DNA of 64,000 nucleotides from Sipunculus nudus. Its lineage: Eukaryota > Annelida > Sipuncula > Golfingiida > Sipunculidae. Location: contig CM049316.1 of NCBI GenBank assembly GCA_026874595.1, positions 24,823,839 to 24,887,838 of the forward strand. Direction: 5' to 3'. This document shows, one piece after another, positions 49,701 to 61,447 of this stretch. Position numbers and translations under genes: made by a program. The notes beneath the pieces are model-generated. The model was not told the origin of the DNA, did not search any database, and worked only from the letters and a program-made list of their open reading frames with translations. Position 1 is the stretch's first letter. Every line of letters begins with the position of its first letter.

Positions 49701-52488
49701 CCTGTAACATAATTTTCCTTTATATTTCCACTTACACTTACATAATATTCACTTACCTCAAGACCAAGCTTTTTAATTCTCCCTTGTATTTTGCCAGTCT
49801 TATAAAGTGATTGCTAAAACAGAAATTAAATGGTTAAAAGTACATAAAACTATAAAATAATGTTTTAAAATAATTTCATCAAAAGATGCACGTGCTCATA
49901 TTCTTTTTCAGTCATCCACATTAATGCATGCATTTATCACAATGTACAAAAGTACATAGAATTTTCATGTATACATAGTGAATATTCTGTGCTCTTTAGG
50001 AGAAATAATCTGATTTGAAAATGCTAAATCATTCTGCATACCAGCTGAAGCAGTTATAACAACTAGCTATGGTAAATCAAATGGAACATCTTTAAATGAT
50101 GGGTAATTTAAAAATACCTGCATGATCATGGTGAATTTGTTCTCTCTTCCTAAGGCTGGTGTTGCTAGTATGTCTGGCTCAGTGAAAATAAATTCCCTGT
50201 AAAAGAAATAAAGTTTGTGTATTTTTTCCCCATTATATAATGGTTACACATATGGACACAGGTACTTTATATAAATATAGATTTTATTAATGAAATAGTT
50301 CACCAATTTCTTAGAAACAATGCCAGTGTTGTTTAAGGAGTTAAGTACTAGAGTGCAGGGGCCTGTAGCAATAACATGGTCATTATACTGGCCTAAAGCA
50401 CAGTACGAGGCCTAAATACCATTTTTACAATTGTGACAAAATTATGGTTACAATAAGGACACACAGTTGCCACTGGGCTTAAGTCTCCTACATGACCTAA
50501 CCTCTTACTGCAACATACTCCTGTGTCAGTCATTTAAATTGATTGTACAGATGCTCAAGAAAAACACATCAGGCCATCCTTAAAAAAAAAAAATCTCTGT
50601 TGGGGCTAACCCGGCCGGTCGAGTTTTTTGGCTGCGGCTGAAAATTTTTTTTTGACATATCTGCAAATTAATATTTTTTTTTGTATGAACACCTGCAAGT
50701 GCGCCTGGGCCCGTAAAAATCTGCCTTCAAGTAGTAGAAAAATAGCCCTTCTATTACATTCTTAGATGCCCTTAATTTCCATAATGAAAAGTATTACCCG
50801 ACGTTGCCGGTCGTTTAATTTGAGCCTTAAAAATTAGTCAGGTTGTGCCTATATATACGTGGAACGATCGTTATACTCGTGCGCGAGAGAAGAAAAACCG
50901 CCGGAAAAACCGCCATCAAATATTGTTATTCTGGCGAAACAGGCCGATAAAAATATTGAGCAGTCAAGAAAGTAACAATAGATTGGCAAAAATATATTGA
51001 GAAATAAGACTTAATGTCCATGAGTAATCTTACAAATATTATAGTATGGACACAACTGCATGCTGATATATCAGAGTATGACCTGTCAGATGCAAAAAGT
51101 CAATGCCAATGAAATTTTGTTTTATTATAATCAAGCGGGGCATCTGATAACTAGCAACGAAAAGCAAACAAATGTGACCTAGTTTTTAAAACCAATAACA
51201 AATAGAAATGAATACTCCTAAGCCTTTGGGTAGTTAATGTTATATAATACAAATAGATCATGAATGGTTAATTATATTTTTAGCTTTCAATTACTTTTTT
51301 TTCATTTTTACCAAAAAAAATATTTTTTCTTGCGGGCCTGTGAAACCTGTATGCATGTCAGCAGTAGTGCTAATTGTTATAAAATGAAAGTCCATGCTGG
51401 TGGTGAAGTTTAAATAATACACTGGAGTCTCAGGGCCTGTATTTCGACTGTTTTTTTGCTTTTTAAACTTTTGCATGAAATATCATGCACAAATAAGGAC
51501 TGTATATTGGCGGTGCCATTCCAAATCACATACTGGCTGTCAAAGGCATCTGCAGAAGGTGAGTGGCATAATCAGGGTACGTCCAATATATGGGTTTATC
51601 TTTCAAATAAGTACAGTTTTTCATATATTTGTATAACATTTTATATATTCTACTACCTTATAAGGCATTGACTTTTATTAATAAAGAGTTAATTTATTAC
51701 CATCCTTCTTAATTATATCTCTTCATTTGCAAAGGAAATCTCAAATCGCACTCATTCATAAAATTCTGGCACTCGCATACAACACAAAATAAAATTGTCT
51801 GCAAATTTATGTGAGATGCAAAAAAGGCTTACAATACTAATTCGAATCTGTGCAATGAGATATACATCAGTTATAATGCTTTCATGATAACATGCTTGAC
51901 CATTATTGGAAAAGTACTTGATCACTTTTCACATACGTGAATATTTGACATGTACATGTACAAAGCATATTCTAAAACATTTTGTACCCGAGTACAAGAT
52001 TTTAAGCCTGTAATGAAACACAAAATCTATTCAGAGATACCTTGTTGTACATGTTGAATGGAATACGGGTATGTAATTAGACATACACCTCACATATGCA
52101 AAAACCGGTAAAAAAAGGTGTAGTAAACTCCGGATCCTCCTTTAAAAAAATATTTTTTTCCTCCCTACCTGATGATTTTTTGGGGACCAATGTTAGCCCC
52201 AACACAAAAATTTTTAAGGATGGCCTCACTTTTAGCTCATGACTCATTTTAGCTATTTAACCAATGAATGAGAAATGATAAGTATTGTATAATGTGCTGT
52301 AGGCTGTATTTGCTGAATTATCAAAGCCTTTTAACCAATATATCTCATGCTGTAACTTGCCTGCATCTGAGAACATGAGGCTGCTGGCTGTGAACTGTAG
52401 TGGTGCTGGGTGGTACACTTATATTAACTACACATAAACTCTGCAGCTCAGGAAGAGGGTCTGCAAAGAACACCTGCTCCGGATGCAT
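40721..52488 (-). CDS. C18orf63: C18orf63-like protein, DUF4708 family (13 coding exons, complete)
   Basis: Ortholog of human C18orf63, a protein of unknown biochemical function. Coding exons, 5' to 3' on the minus strand: 52488-52361, 50196-50118, 49813-49757, 49390-49279, 48846-48805, 48233-48157, 47804-47695, 47250-47154, 46078-45996, 45564-45384, 44100-43393, 42338-42249, 40855-40721. They total 632 aa (human about 685). Residues 1-322 form the conserved DUF4708 region. Diagnostic stretches are LKAKMAPAWNRIGTHLVQG, SIERKWCHVLPS, SPFKSYKDIKRHW, YGYRLPE, RLFTYPACCVRPQ and FPRTDPQPIMEAFL. Residues 323-588 are low-complexity and Ser/Thr/Pro/Gln-rich, probably disordered. Residues 589-632 form a compact module LLAWLKSQGIKCKAKEKKGD followed by LVDKVNQVL, which looks SAP/HeH-like. 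The first intron uses a GC donor (AG|GCAAGT); no GT alternative keeps frame. The ATG at 52488 lies 2 nt after an acceptor, so a 5' exon exists upstream, and a start there cannot be excluded. Confidence 0.92.
41115..41618 (+). mobile_element. TTAA-flanked MITE, copy 2
   Basis: Same family and orientation as the copy at 31794, with matching termini, ACCTATAAAGCATGTTGA and GATTATGTCCC. Slightly longer (504 bp) and richer in CpG. C18orf63 intron 12. Confidence 0.7.
42582..42979. mobile_element. hAT-type MITE with intact 8-bp target duplication
   Basis: Termini TGGGGCTGAAA and TTTCAGCCCTA are flanked by the perfect 8-bp duplication GTACAATG at 42574-42581 and 42980-42987. The interior is enriched in CTCGAGTACTCG palindromes near the right end. 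C18orf63 intron 11. Confidence 0.8.
44738..45060 (+). mobile_element. tRNA-derived SINE in C18orf63 intron
   Basis: The head reads GGTGGTGTAATGGTTAGACC (A box) and, about 35 bp on, GTCGGTTTGCACCC (B box) at tRNA spacing, followed by about 250 bp of non-tRNA body. No intact tRNA secondary structure is claimed. It lies antisense to C18orf63, between its exons 10 and 11. Confidence 0.65.
46440..46802. mobile_element. MITE with CAGGGCTC termini, second copy
   Basis: Left end CAGGGCTCGACATTCATGG, right end GTTAATGTTGAGCCCTG. The right end plus its flank (GTTAATGTTGAGCCCTG, then CAACCAGTATCAGTGCC) is repeated in tandem just downstream, to about 46878. C18orf63 intron 8. Confidence 0.6.
50572..52225. 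mobile_element. 1.65-kb non-autonomous TIR transposon in C18orf63 intron 1
   Basis: Left GGCCATCCTTAAAAA...GTTGGGGCTAAC is mirrored at the right end (GTTAGCCCCAAC...TTTTTAAGGATGGCC). A possible 3-bp duplication, TCA, lies at 50569-50571 and 52226-52228. No transposase-like frame is seen inside; short frames there lack recognisable motifs. Superfamily not assigned. Confidence 0.75.
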
Positions 52489-54591
52489 CTCTGAAAAATA
52501 TAATGATGATGCTAAAAAACAAATAAATAACTTGAAAGTAGTCAGAGACTGCATATATAGCGTCACTAGAATCCTTAACAAACATTGGTGTGTGCTGTCC
52601 TGAAAATTTGTGTGTCACAGTTCAGTAATTAAATGGCAATATCACAGGTGAGCTCTGCTTGCAAGAATGAAGGCACAACATTTGTGTAATATTCACACAG
52701 CAATTCGCGACCAGAATGTCAGATTCTTATTATCTCCAAATATTCGCAAAGTAGTTGCATAGGTTGCAAACCCCTCACAAAGTTGTCTCGCAGTTCTCCC
52801 ACTTCCTGACTCGCGGAAACTGACTTGAGAATAGTTCAAGACATGTTTGAGAGGGGTTTGAGACACCAGCGACGCCTCTGCGACTATTTTGCGAGAAAAT
52901 TTGTTTGCGAATTTTTTATAAACATGTTCAAAATTTGTGCAACAAGCTAGCAACACTTTACGAATCACGCGAGGAAATTAAGAAACGCCACAAAAGTTCC
53001 AAGACACTTTTGAGACTCTCTCGTGAATGCATATGCTATTTGTCCTTGAGCTGTCGCAGCCTAGTGAGATACAGGCTTTAATGAAATCTCAGTAGGAAGT
53101 GTCTGGATCTGAAGTCAGAATTTTCCGACCGTCGTGCCGATATGAGGTACAATCCACACAACAGCCTCTCATATTATATAAATAATATGAAACCTAACCA
53201 CTGCTAACAATATGGCTGGTAACGGACACCTCAGCACAACAGAACTATTTAAAAGTTGTAGATGCTTGGTTATTTACGTAAACTTAATTCTTACATAAAG
53301 TTACAAGTTAGACACAATCAGTGCACTGGAAAAGCCTGGGCCGGGCCTATTACATGAATATTCCTTGGCCAGCTGTCATATAGCAAGTTTCTTTGAGGTA
53401 TGTTTATTTCTGTTAATGAGTTTTGTATCAATTTTCCAAAAATTATAATTCCTCTGATACTTGAAGTTATTATTTAATGAAAATTTAAAATATATTTAGT
53501 GTACGATAAATAGGAACACATGGCTGTCGTGCAGATAAGAAGGCTAATCCGCACTACGGTCGTGCGGATAGACACTACCGAATTTTCTCGGTTTTATGTT
53601 GTGAATTGTCCTCGTGTAACGTCCCGACGACAAAACAAAGGAAACAGCCAATGTTATTGCCAAGCATTTCTGAAAGTTAGCTCAGTACACAAAAGTCAAA
53701 AACCAAAAAAAAATCTCCTTACTAGTGATTTAATTATTTAAGCCCAAGTTTACATGTGTTTTCAATCATATAGAATCTATAACTTAAAAATATAAGCCAG
53801 GTAATCATTCAATTCATTATCCTACAAATATGTCATATTCAATGGTAATTAATTGGTATATTCATTTTAGTCAAAATTTCACTAAAAGTATTCATCAAAT
53901 TGCACCAATTAACTTGGAAAAAAAACCTTCCAGCTTCAAGGGGGGGGGGGGGGGGGGGGAGGGCACACACCCCCTCAAACACACCCCCTTTTACTAAGTT
54001 TTAGCGCTAGCGTGAATATTTGCGCTGTCGCGCCAATCATAGTTCAAATGCAAAAAAAAAAACTTTTCTACGCCACTGAAACAGTTATTATGACTGATTG
54101 TTGTTATAAACAAATACACCTACTACACGATTATGAACGGTAAAGAACCCAATTTGGACAGACTTCCTTGTCTCTTAGAGTTGTACAGTCGTCCATAGGC
54201 CATACACTGATCACTTTTCAGCTCAGGCGTCATAGCTGCAGACGAAACGGAAGTGCCCTGGCACGGTTCATTTGGAAATAGCACACAAATCAAAACTTGG
54301 AAAGAGAATTTTATGTGTCCTCACATTCGAATCTTCGAAATCGCCCAATATCAAATAACAAGGAAGAAAGATTTTAATACAGAAACTGATATCTTTTCAT
54401 ATTATGGAAATTTTTTCGCTTTCTCTTAACTTTACAGAAACCGACATTTAAAAAAAAAATTTCCGATAAGATTTGTATATTGGAAAAATCATGTTCCCGC
54501 CATACGATGTTTGTAAACACTGCTACACGTGCTGCCCGTATCGTTTGGATAAAGCTTTTCAAGTTCGTGTGTTTTTGGAGAGGTTAATACA
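52489..54591. promoter_or_regulatory. Divergent interval, C18orf63 / HSF2BP
   Basis: About 2.1 kb between start codons. It holds a CGCGA-rich stretch (52690-52980), an inverted repeat ATCCGCAC/GTGCGGAT at about 53547-53569, the G19 run, and moderately GC-rich sequence just before HSF2BP. The first non-coding exon of C18orf63 should be here, but I cannot place it. Confidence 0.5.
53941..53959. repeat. G19 homopolymer
   Basis: Nineteen consecutive G. Similar 17-base runs are a C run at 1253-1269 and a G run at 7627-7643. Prone to length error in assembly and polymorphism in populations. Confidence 0.9.
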
Positions 54592-57500
54592 ATGGAAGCA
54601 GCAATGGCTAAGGTAATTTGACAGCGTACAATTTTTGGGGGGATGTGATGAAGTCTGATGGTTTCGCCACTGCATGGTGATCGGAGTGGATGGCCACTAA
54701 AGTCAGTTGAAGATACGTAGATCTACACTACGTTACGTACAGTCTACAGACACCGTGCACCAGTCACCACATTACCCATGCAGAACCTTCAGTTTGCTGT
54801 TCATTTTACTTTTACTGTTTCAGTTAGCATAAACTAATTCCTTAAAATAAGTCTTAAGATTACCTAAGTGAAAACTAGTCTCGACCAACTGAAGGGACTA
54901 GGCTACTTAATGTAATCCAACGTCAGGTCCCATGACAAATATAATAATATTATATAAATAATATATCATATACATGTATGACTTGTTCATCGTGTCCTTG
55001 ACACAATAATTCTGTAATACTTTCATTCATCACAAAACTAATGTTTTACACATAAATAGATGTTCCAAAGCATTCTTTTTCATTCCTTCAGAACACAAAC
55101 GTGATCATTTCCAAATCAACCATGGACAGATTGATAAGGGAGACAAAACAGCTGGAACAATTCCTACCAAAAGTACTTACTCCAGATATACTGCATGCTC
55201 CTGTAAAAATCCAGCAACTGCAAAAGGGTATGAGTTTTGTTGATTAAAGAGTCTTATATTAGTGAGTCCATACAGGGGTGGATCCAGGATTTAGGAAAGG
55301 GGGAGGGGGGTTCAACCCAGAAGACTAATGAAAACCAAAAAAAAAAAAAAAAACAGGTCCTCAGGCCCGGAAGGGGGAGGTCCAGGCTGCAAAATTTTGT
55401 CTGAAACCCTTAAAAAAGTTGCAGTGGATGAAAAAAAAAAAAGGGGGGGGGGGGTTCCAGACCCCCTGGATCCGCTTCGGCATACATGTTTTTACTTTTA
55501 GATCTTGCACATCTTATTTGATACATGTGCTTAAACTGATGTAATATAGACATGTGTCTGTCTAAATCAGCAAATGTGACAGTTAATAATTTTTGTTGCA
55601 CTTTTTGTTATTACTTTTTGTTTGAACCCCAGGACTTTATTTTTCTGTAATTGTAACAGATGTAGAGGTATCATTATCAATATAAATGTGTTCAGGTGTA
55701 TTTTATTCTGGAAAGTTATGTATTATATTGGATTTTAGATGCTTAATATTTATATAACCTGTTTAGCTTGATTATTTTATATTAAATACATGGTATCAGT
55801 CAAGATTTTCCCAATTTATTAAAAGAAACACCAACTTAGGTGAATAATATCATTGAAGCTTAGCATTAAGGCCCAAAGAAATCATTAGGCTGGTATAAGT
55901 GCACATTTTAATTGGTTCAGAACTGGAATCTTTGAAGAAAGAGTTAGAGGCGGCCATCAGAGAGTCCAAGCTATGTCAGCAATCATTAACTGAAACAAAA
56001 AAAGAGTTACAGCAGGCTCAAGAGGTAAATGGTTTGTTGTATATTTCAAACCTAAGGAAGCACTTAGTAAGTTCTACTGATATTAGCAAAGTTACATTTT
56101 TTTTGGTCTCTATGAGAAACAAATATTCTGATTTCATTACAGATACATAAAGGTTTAAACATAAATCCACTGTAATTGCCAAAAACATTTCAGGAGAAAT
56201 TTGTTTAGACATTCTGTGAATATATATTGGTAAAATATAATAATAAGAAGAAACAAAATGAATATACTAATTAATTAATTAGACAACAAAATACAGAGTT
56301 ATTTCAAGAAAAACCAAGAATAAAGGGTCAATTGGGTATGTCCAAATATTGATTTCCGATGAAACTCCATGTATGTATATATGCCTTTATAGTCCTCTTC
56401 ATCAATGATTTACAGGAAAAGTTTAGCTTCAAATGTGAACTACGAGAGTTGGGACAACAACTCTCCCAGCAGTCAGAATACTGCTCAACCATGGGGGCAG
56501 CGGCCTGCACACTGCTGTGGAGGGTGTCTAGAAGTGATGAAAGTGTGCAAGCAATTCTAGCAGGGGTAGGGCACAGTTTATATATAAATCCAGTGTTTCA
56601 CCTCTTTGACTCAAAATCATAATAGTTCTTTCTTTAAAGTATAAAATAAGGAAGGACAAAATTAGATGTAGCAGTAGTTTCTTTAGTGAATAGGTTGCCA
56701 GTAAATTTCTGTATTGAGAGGTACCTATTTTATTTTGATTTCAGTTATTATTATTTCCTGTAAAACATTTTTTTTTCAAATATGGCATTTAAAATGGATT
56801 TATCATAACTTTGCTGGGTATAAACGATACTTATCCTTTGCATAGTGATAATGATTCTGATGGGAGCTACAGTACTTCAGATCATCCCAAAACTTATTTA
56901 TCTGCAGTTATCTATGTAAGTGCTGTGCCCTGTATATTAAGATGGATTAACTGGACTTCTTCTGCTGGTAAGCAGATCATCCATGTTCAGTTTTGGAATA
57001 TTTGCAGAAACCTATAAAACTATTCAATCATACTTGCCCGCATATAAATGTTATAAATACAAAAATCCTGAAGAATTCCTAACTTTTTTCAGTTGTCTTT
57101 GACAATTTTTTGGAGGCTCTTACAGATGCTAATTTTCAGTATTAGAAATTTTATTATAAAAAATATTTTTATATTTTATGCATACACTTCATGCAAAAAA
57201 TAGAGAAGTTACATAATTTGTGTAGATTAATAAGTAGAGGAATAATGGTAATGATTAAGATTACATGTAAATTTATTATTTCATCAGACTAAAAAGGTAT
57301 TACTCATGTACCTTTTCTTCATCTGTCTACAAATGTTGTGAAAAAACCAACACATATACCAACTATTTCATGTACAAAATAAAATTTAGAACTCATAATA
57401 TCAACCCAAAGAGACCTGTATATATATTCTAAACTTTCCATAAAAGTCATAATAAAACAATAGAAATGTTTTATTCCACAACAGACCAAGACAAAGGAGT

Positions 57501-60500
57501 TCCTGGACATGGTTGCTTCAACCTTGGAGAGTTACATACAGACATACAAGGAGGAGGTCCCAGAGGACAACGAAGAGGAGACACAGTTCGTCCTGGCTCT
57601 GTGTGGTGTTGTAACCAGTAAGTCCTGGCCAAGGTTTTAAATCAATGCATCCTCTCTTTAAATAGTGGCAGACTTCCACCCAAACATGAATTTTCAATTA
57701 ACTGAAGATGTCGACTCTATCAGTTTAACTTTATTTTAAAAAGGAATGAATGTCATGTTGTCATGGCTACTCTTAAAATCGCATCAATAAGGCATTATAA
57801 AAGTCTGTGTGGTTCTTGAGAACATTGAAGAGGAGACACTTACTCTGTGTGATGGAGTCACAAGCGAGTCCTGGTCAGCATTCAACTTGGTGCATCCTTT
57901 CTTTGAATGGCAGTTTCATAAGCCATGAGGAAAAATTACTTCATTAATGCCAACTATGGTCAAGCCTTTTGTATGTGCACATTAATGGGTTGTATGTGTC
58001 AAGTCTAAGTCAAGTTTAACAAAAGGCGGCCGTCACAAGCTTTTCATATAATGAGTGAAAAAAAGGCTTCGCACCATTTCTTACTCTTAACATAAAATTT
58101 CACAATTAGTTGACTGGAGTGCATGTCTGTAACTGAAGGGAGATATTCAGTGTAAATGTAAACGAAAATTCCTACAGATGTAAAAGTAGGACCTTTACAA
58201 TTACAGTTTAGTGATAAGTACATAATAATATTTTGCCTCGGTAGCCCTTAATGATCTGAAGAGATCTGGTGAAGCATGAAAGACCTCCTAATCCAGTGTG
58301 TGAATTTGTTTGCAGTCCTGTTGGACACTATAGAAATCTTTAATTTCAAATAGTCATACTTTCCCCAATAGTCTATGAAAACTCAACTACTTTGTTTCAC
58401 ATGATAACATGTGTGACAGCAATCTGGCTTTCTCAGATATTGCAGCATCTGCCTGTGGTCGGGAGCACTTGATGTCAAACGCACAGGGGCAGCACCTGGT
58501 GGACACTTTCTTAACTGTCTTATCAGAGAGTCCAAATAAAGAGTGTGCAAAAATGAAAAAGTAAGTACTATTACTTCATCATAATTAAAGAAGAAACTTA
58601 TTTTAAAGGGAATACCCTGTCATCTGAAAAAAAAAAATCAATTTAAAAAAACTGACATCAGATTAAAGTTAACATTTTAAGCACCAGAGATTACTCCAGT
58701 AACAGGTCTGGTTAATAATTTCCTTGTTCACATAGTGATCATCAGTATTAATTTTTGTTTTCATTGGTGTGATAAAGACTGCTTAGTCCCTGCACTGGAA
58801 GTTTACAATTATGAATGACCCCATCTGTTCTTCACCAAATACTCATGCGTCACACACACATAAACACACACCTACCTATAAAGACCTATGTATGGTCTGA
58901 CATTTCCTGTTTCAGTCTGATGCTGATGTCCTTGTACAACCTGAGTATAAACCTTAAGGGGTTGAAGTATATCAGCAGTAAACCAAATATACTGGCACTC
59001 CTGGTCTGGCTGGTACAAGGTCAGTACACATAAGGTATTGTTTTCTCCAAATTCATTAACCTTATGTTTAATTTTTTACACATTCTGATTACCTTTGGTT
59101 AACTGGTATTATCTTGCTCAGTTTGTGTTGTATCTTTACAAGATTTAAACTGCTATTACAGTGAGGGTTTGTTACAAAGAAAAGCAGTAAAGCAAAACTA
59201 GTACACCAAATTAGATCTTGGTTAGGTTCTAAATGAAATCAGTTTCTTGATTTGAATATTTTCTATGTTATGACTGATTGGAAATGTGATTTTTTTTTCA
59301 AGATTATTCATCTTCAATGGTAAATTTGATGAAGAGTTTGTATCATATACAAGTCAGGATATTTGGTTCTGTATATTTACAATAGTCTCTTATTTTATGA
59401 CCCATTGTGAAGATTATCAAATATGGTTAAAAAACCATTGGGTTACAACTGCAGAAAGATGACATAAAAACACATGGTAAATATTTGCACTGAGTTTTGG
59501 TAAAATTACATTGTTCAGTGTGTGATACATGTATGTGTTTTGTCCTCACGGTTACCTGATGTCAGTATTGTCTAAGTGAAATTACATTTTAATTAAATTA
59601 AACAATTTATTCAGGACAGCAGAAAATTATTTAACTTTTTAATAACCCTGTAAACATTTAAAATAAGCTGAAATGCATAATTTATGAAAATTTCTAAAAT
59701 GTTTATTTCCATGGTTTTGCTGCAGACAGCCAACACATGGAGAACAGAGTACATGCAATAAAGCTGATACAGTCCCTGGTTTATGATCCAAATAATAGCA
59801 GCATCCAGTGCCAAGCCAGGGAACAGGTACATGATTTTTTTTATGTAATGAGCCATTTTCATTATTAGAGAATTGCACTGCTTTGAGTATAAATGGCCAG
59901 CACTCGAACTTGTTTAGTGAAATCAGATAAAAAACCCAGAAGCTCTGACAGGTGCCTCAACATAAAAGATATGGTACATATCAAATATATTTATATTATG
60001 GTATATCCATAAAAAGGATTTGAATGCATTTATTTAGCTTTTCTCATTTGAGATAATAATACAATAGGGTCTTTCATTGATATAATGAATCAGCACATTC
60101 AGTGTCATTAAACACAAACAGGTGTCGCTGGTGTCGGGAAAGTTTGTTTTCAACAAGTTGTGCATCTGTAACTTATATTTTAACATTGCTCATATTAATT
60201 TGGAATGGCATTGTTGAGAATGAGAACATATTTCATGTTTAATGTGTGTTTCTTTTTCATAAATTTCAAAGTAATATTACTTATGTATTATCTGATTATC
60301 TTGTGAGAGATTCCTTTGCTTTTAAACTTCGCAAAGTATTCAAAACATTCTTCAATTATATAAATTCTTACATTAAAATATATGTACAGGATTCTTACAC
60401 TTATTAATTGGAGCAAAATTGTATACCTCAGTTCTGTGTGAATTAAAAGAAAACTGCAAGTTTTAAAATGAACTAGTGAGGTTTAAGCCAAACTTGTAAG

Positions 60501-60821
60501 CATCAATGTCCAAAACCTCAATTATGAGAATGTATCTAAAAAAACTTTTAACATAAGCAAGGTTCAACACAAGCAGGTTTTATTAGATACTAATTTAACC
60601 TGGGTTTCCAGAAATGTGGGCTTGCAGCTGTGACATGTGTCAGTTTGACACATTAAATACATAACAATATATATATATATATACTACATATTAATCCTTT
60701 GTTACAGCTGACTGAAGAGGTTTTACATCACTGGTCACGTGACACAAATAAGGAGGTGCGGGAGCTGGCATTAGAGCTACGCAATGATCTGTGTATTCTT
60801 ATTCCTCGATCTGAGCAATAA
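54592..60821 (+). CDS. HSF2BP: HSF2BP / MEILB2, meiotic BRCA2-localising armadillo protein (9 exons, complete)
   Basis: In mammals HSF2BP/MEILB2 binds BRCA2 and brings the recombinases RAD51 and DMC1 to meiotic double-strand breaks; it was first found as an HSF2 interactor. Coding exons 54592-54612, 55092-55227, 55921-56024, 56416-56565, 57485-57617, 58437-58560, 58916-59019, 59726-59826 and 60708-60821 give 328 aa (human 334), all with GT-AG ends and matching phase. The N-terminal about 100 residues form a charged coiled coil (ELESLKKELEAAIRESK), the region that binds BRME1 in mammals. The remainder is the armadillo domain. Near-invariant blocks include QSEYCSTMGAAACTLLW, NIAASACGREHLM and LMLMSLYNLSINLKGLKYIS. 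Exon 1 encodes only seven residues (MEAAMAK). The ATG has G at +4. A candidate AATAAA poly(A) signal lies 280 bp after the stop. Conservation is strong enough that the gene is very probably functional. Confidence 0.96.
57820..57913 (+). pseudogene. Degenerate partial duplicate of HSF2BP exon 5 and its donor
   Basis: This intronic stretch repeats, in order, the end of exon 5 and the start of the following intron (57564-57671): GAAGAGGAGACAC, CTCTGTGTG, AAGTCCTGG/GAGTCCTGG, TGCATCC, TCTTT and TGGCAG. The coding part has lost bases and the splice donor reads GCGAGT instead of GTAAGT, so it is a non-functional relic of a tandem duplication. Confidence 0.7.
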
Positions 60822-61100
60822 TGAACCAGAAATTATCAGTGTGTTGTAAGAAATCTGTACTTTAAAAAACATAAAGCAATACTTAGCGTTGTTATATATA
60901 CAGATATGTAAACAAGTGTGGAAATAATTCTGATAAGGAAAATTTTCAAAATGCTTGAGCACTGACCCCTGGAGTACTCATTTCTTTGTTACAAGAAAAA
61001 ACAAAACAAACTTGTTAAAATTTGTTAAGATAGTGCAAGGTTTACTCAAGACTTTACATTGATTGGTATGTAAATTTATTAACAACATAAGCTGGATTGA

Positions 61101-61106
61101 AATAAA
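61101..61106 (+). terminator. Poly(A) signal, HSF2BP
   Basis: AATAAA 280 bp after the stop codon. Confidence 0.5.
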
Positions 61107-61382
61107 AATACAGTTAGTTAAAGCCAGTACAGAAAGTTGTATTATGATATTACAGCCATCTTATATTAGTGCTTTAAAATGACTGCAAGGACTAGTAATG
61201 TCTTTCTTGAAGATGTGCTTTTTATTTATGAATGCTAAGAGATCCATTGATTTAAAGTTTTATACTGTATTTTCATATTACAAGACTCCACGGGTAATAC
61301 TTCCGACATGTGGTCTGCCTTCTATCCAAAACCTGCACTTTTTCCTATGTATATAGGAACATATAATATATATAAATATATT

Positions 61383-61393
61383 AAATATAAATA

Positions 61394-61446
<53 letters not shown>
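61383..61446. repeat. AT microsatellite downstream of HSF2BP
   Basis: Long near-pure (TA)n tract beyond the HSF2BP poly(A) signal. Confidence 0.95.

Positions 61447-61447
<1 letters not shown>

Noticed and set aside
52693-52968. 92-codon minus-strand frame upstream of C18orf63 as an N-terminal exon
   Set aside because: CGCGA-rich repeat-like sequence with no similarity to the C18orf63 N-terminus, and no donor that would join it in frame was evident.
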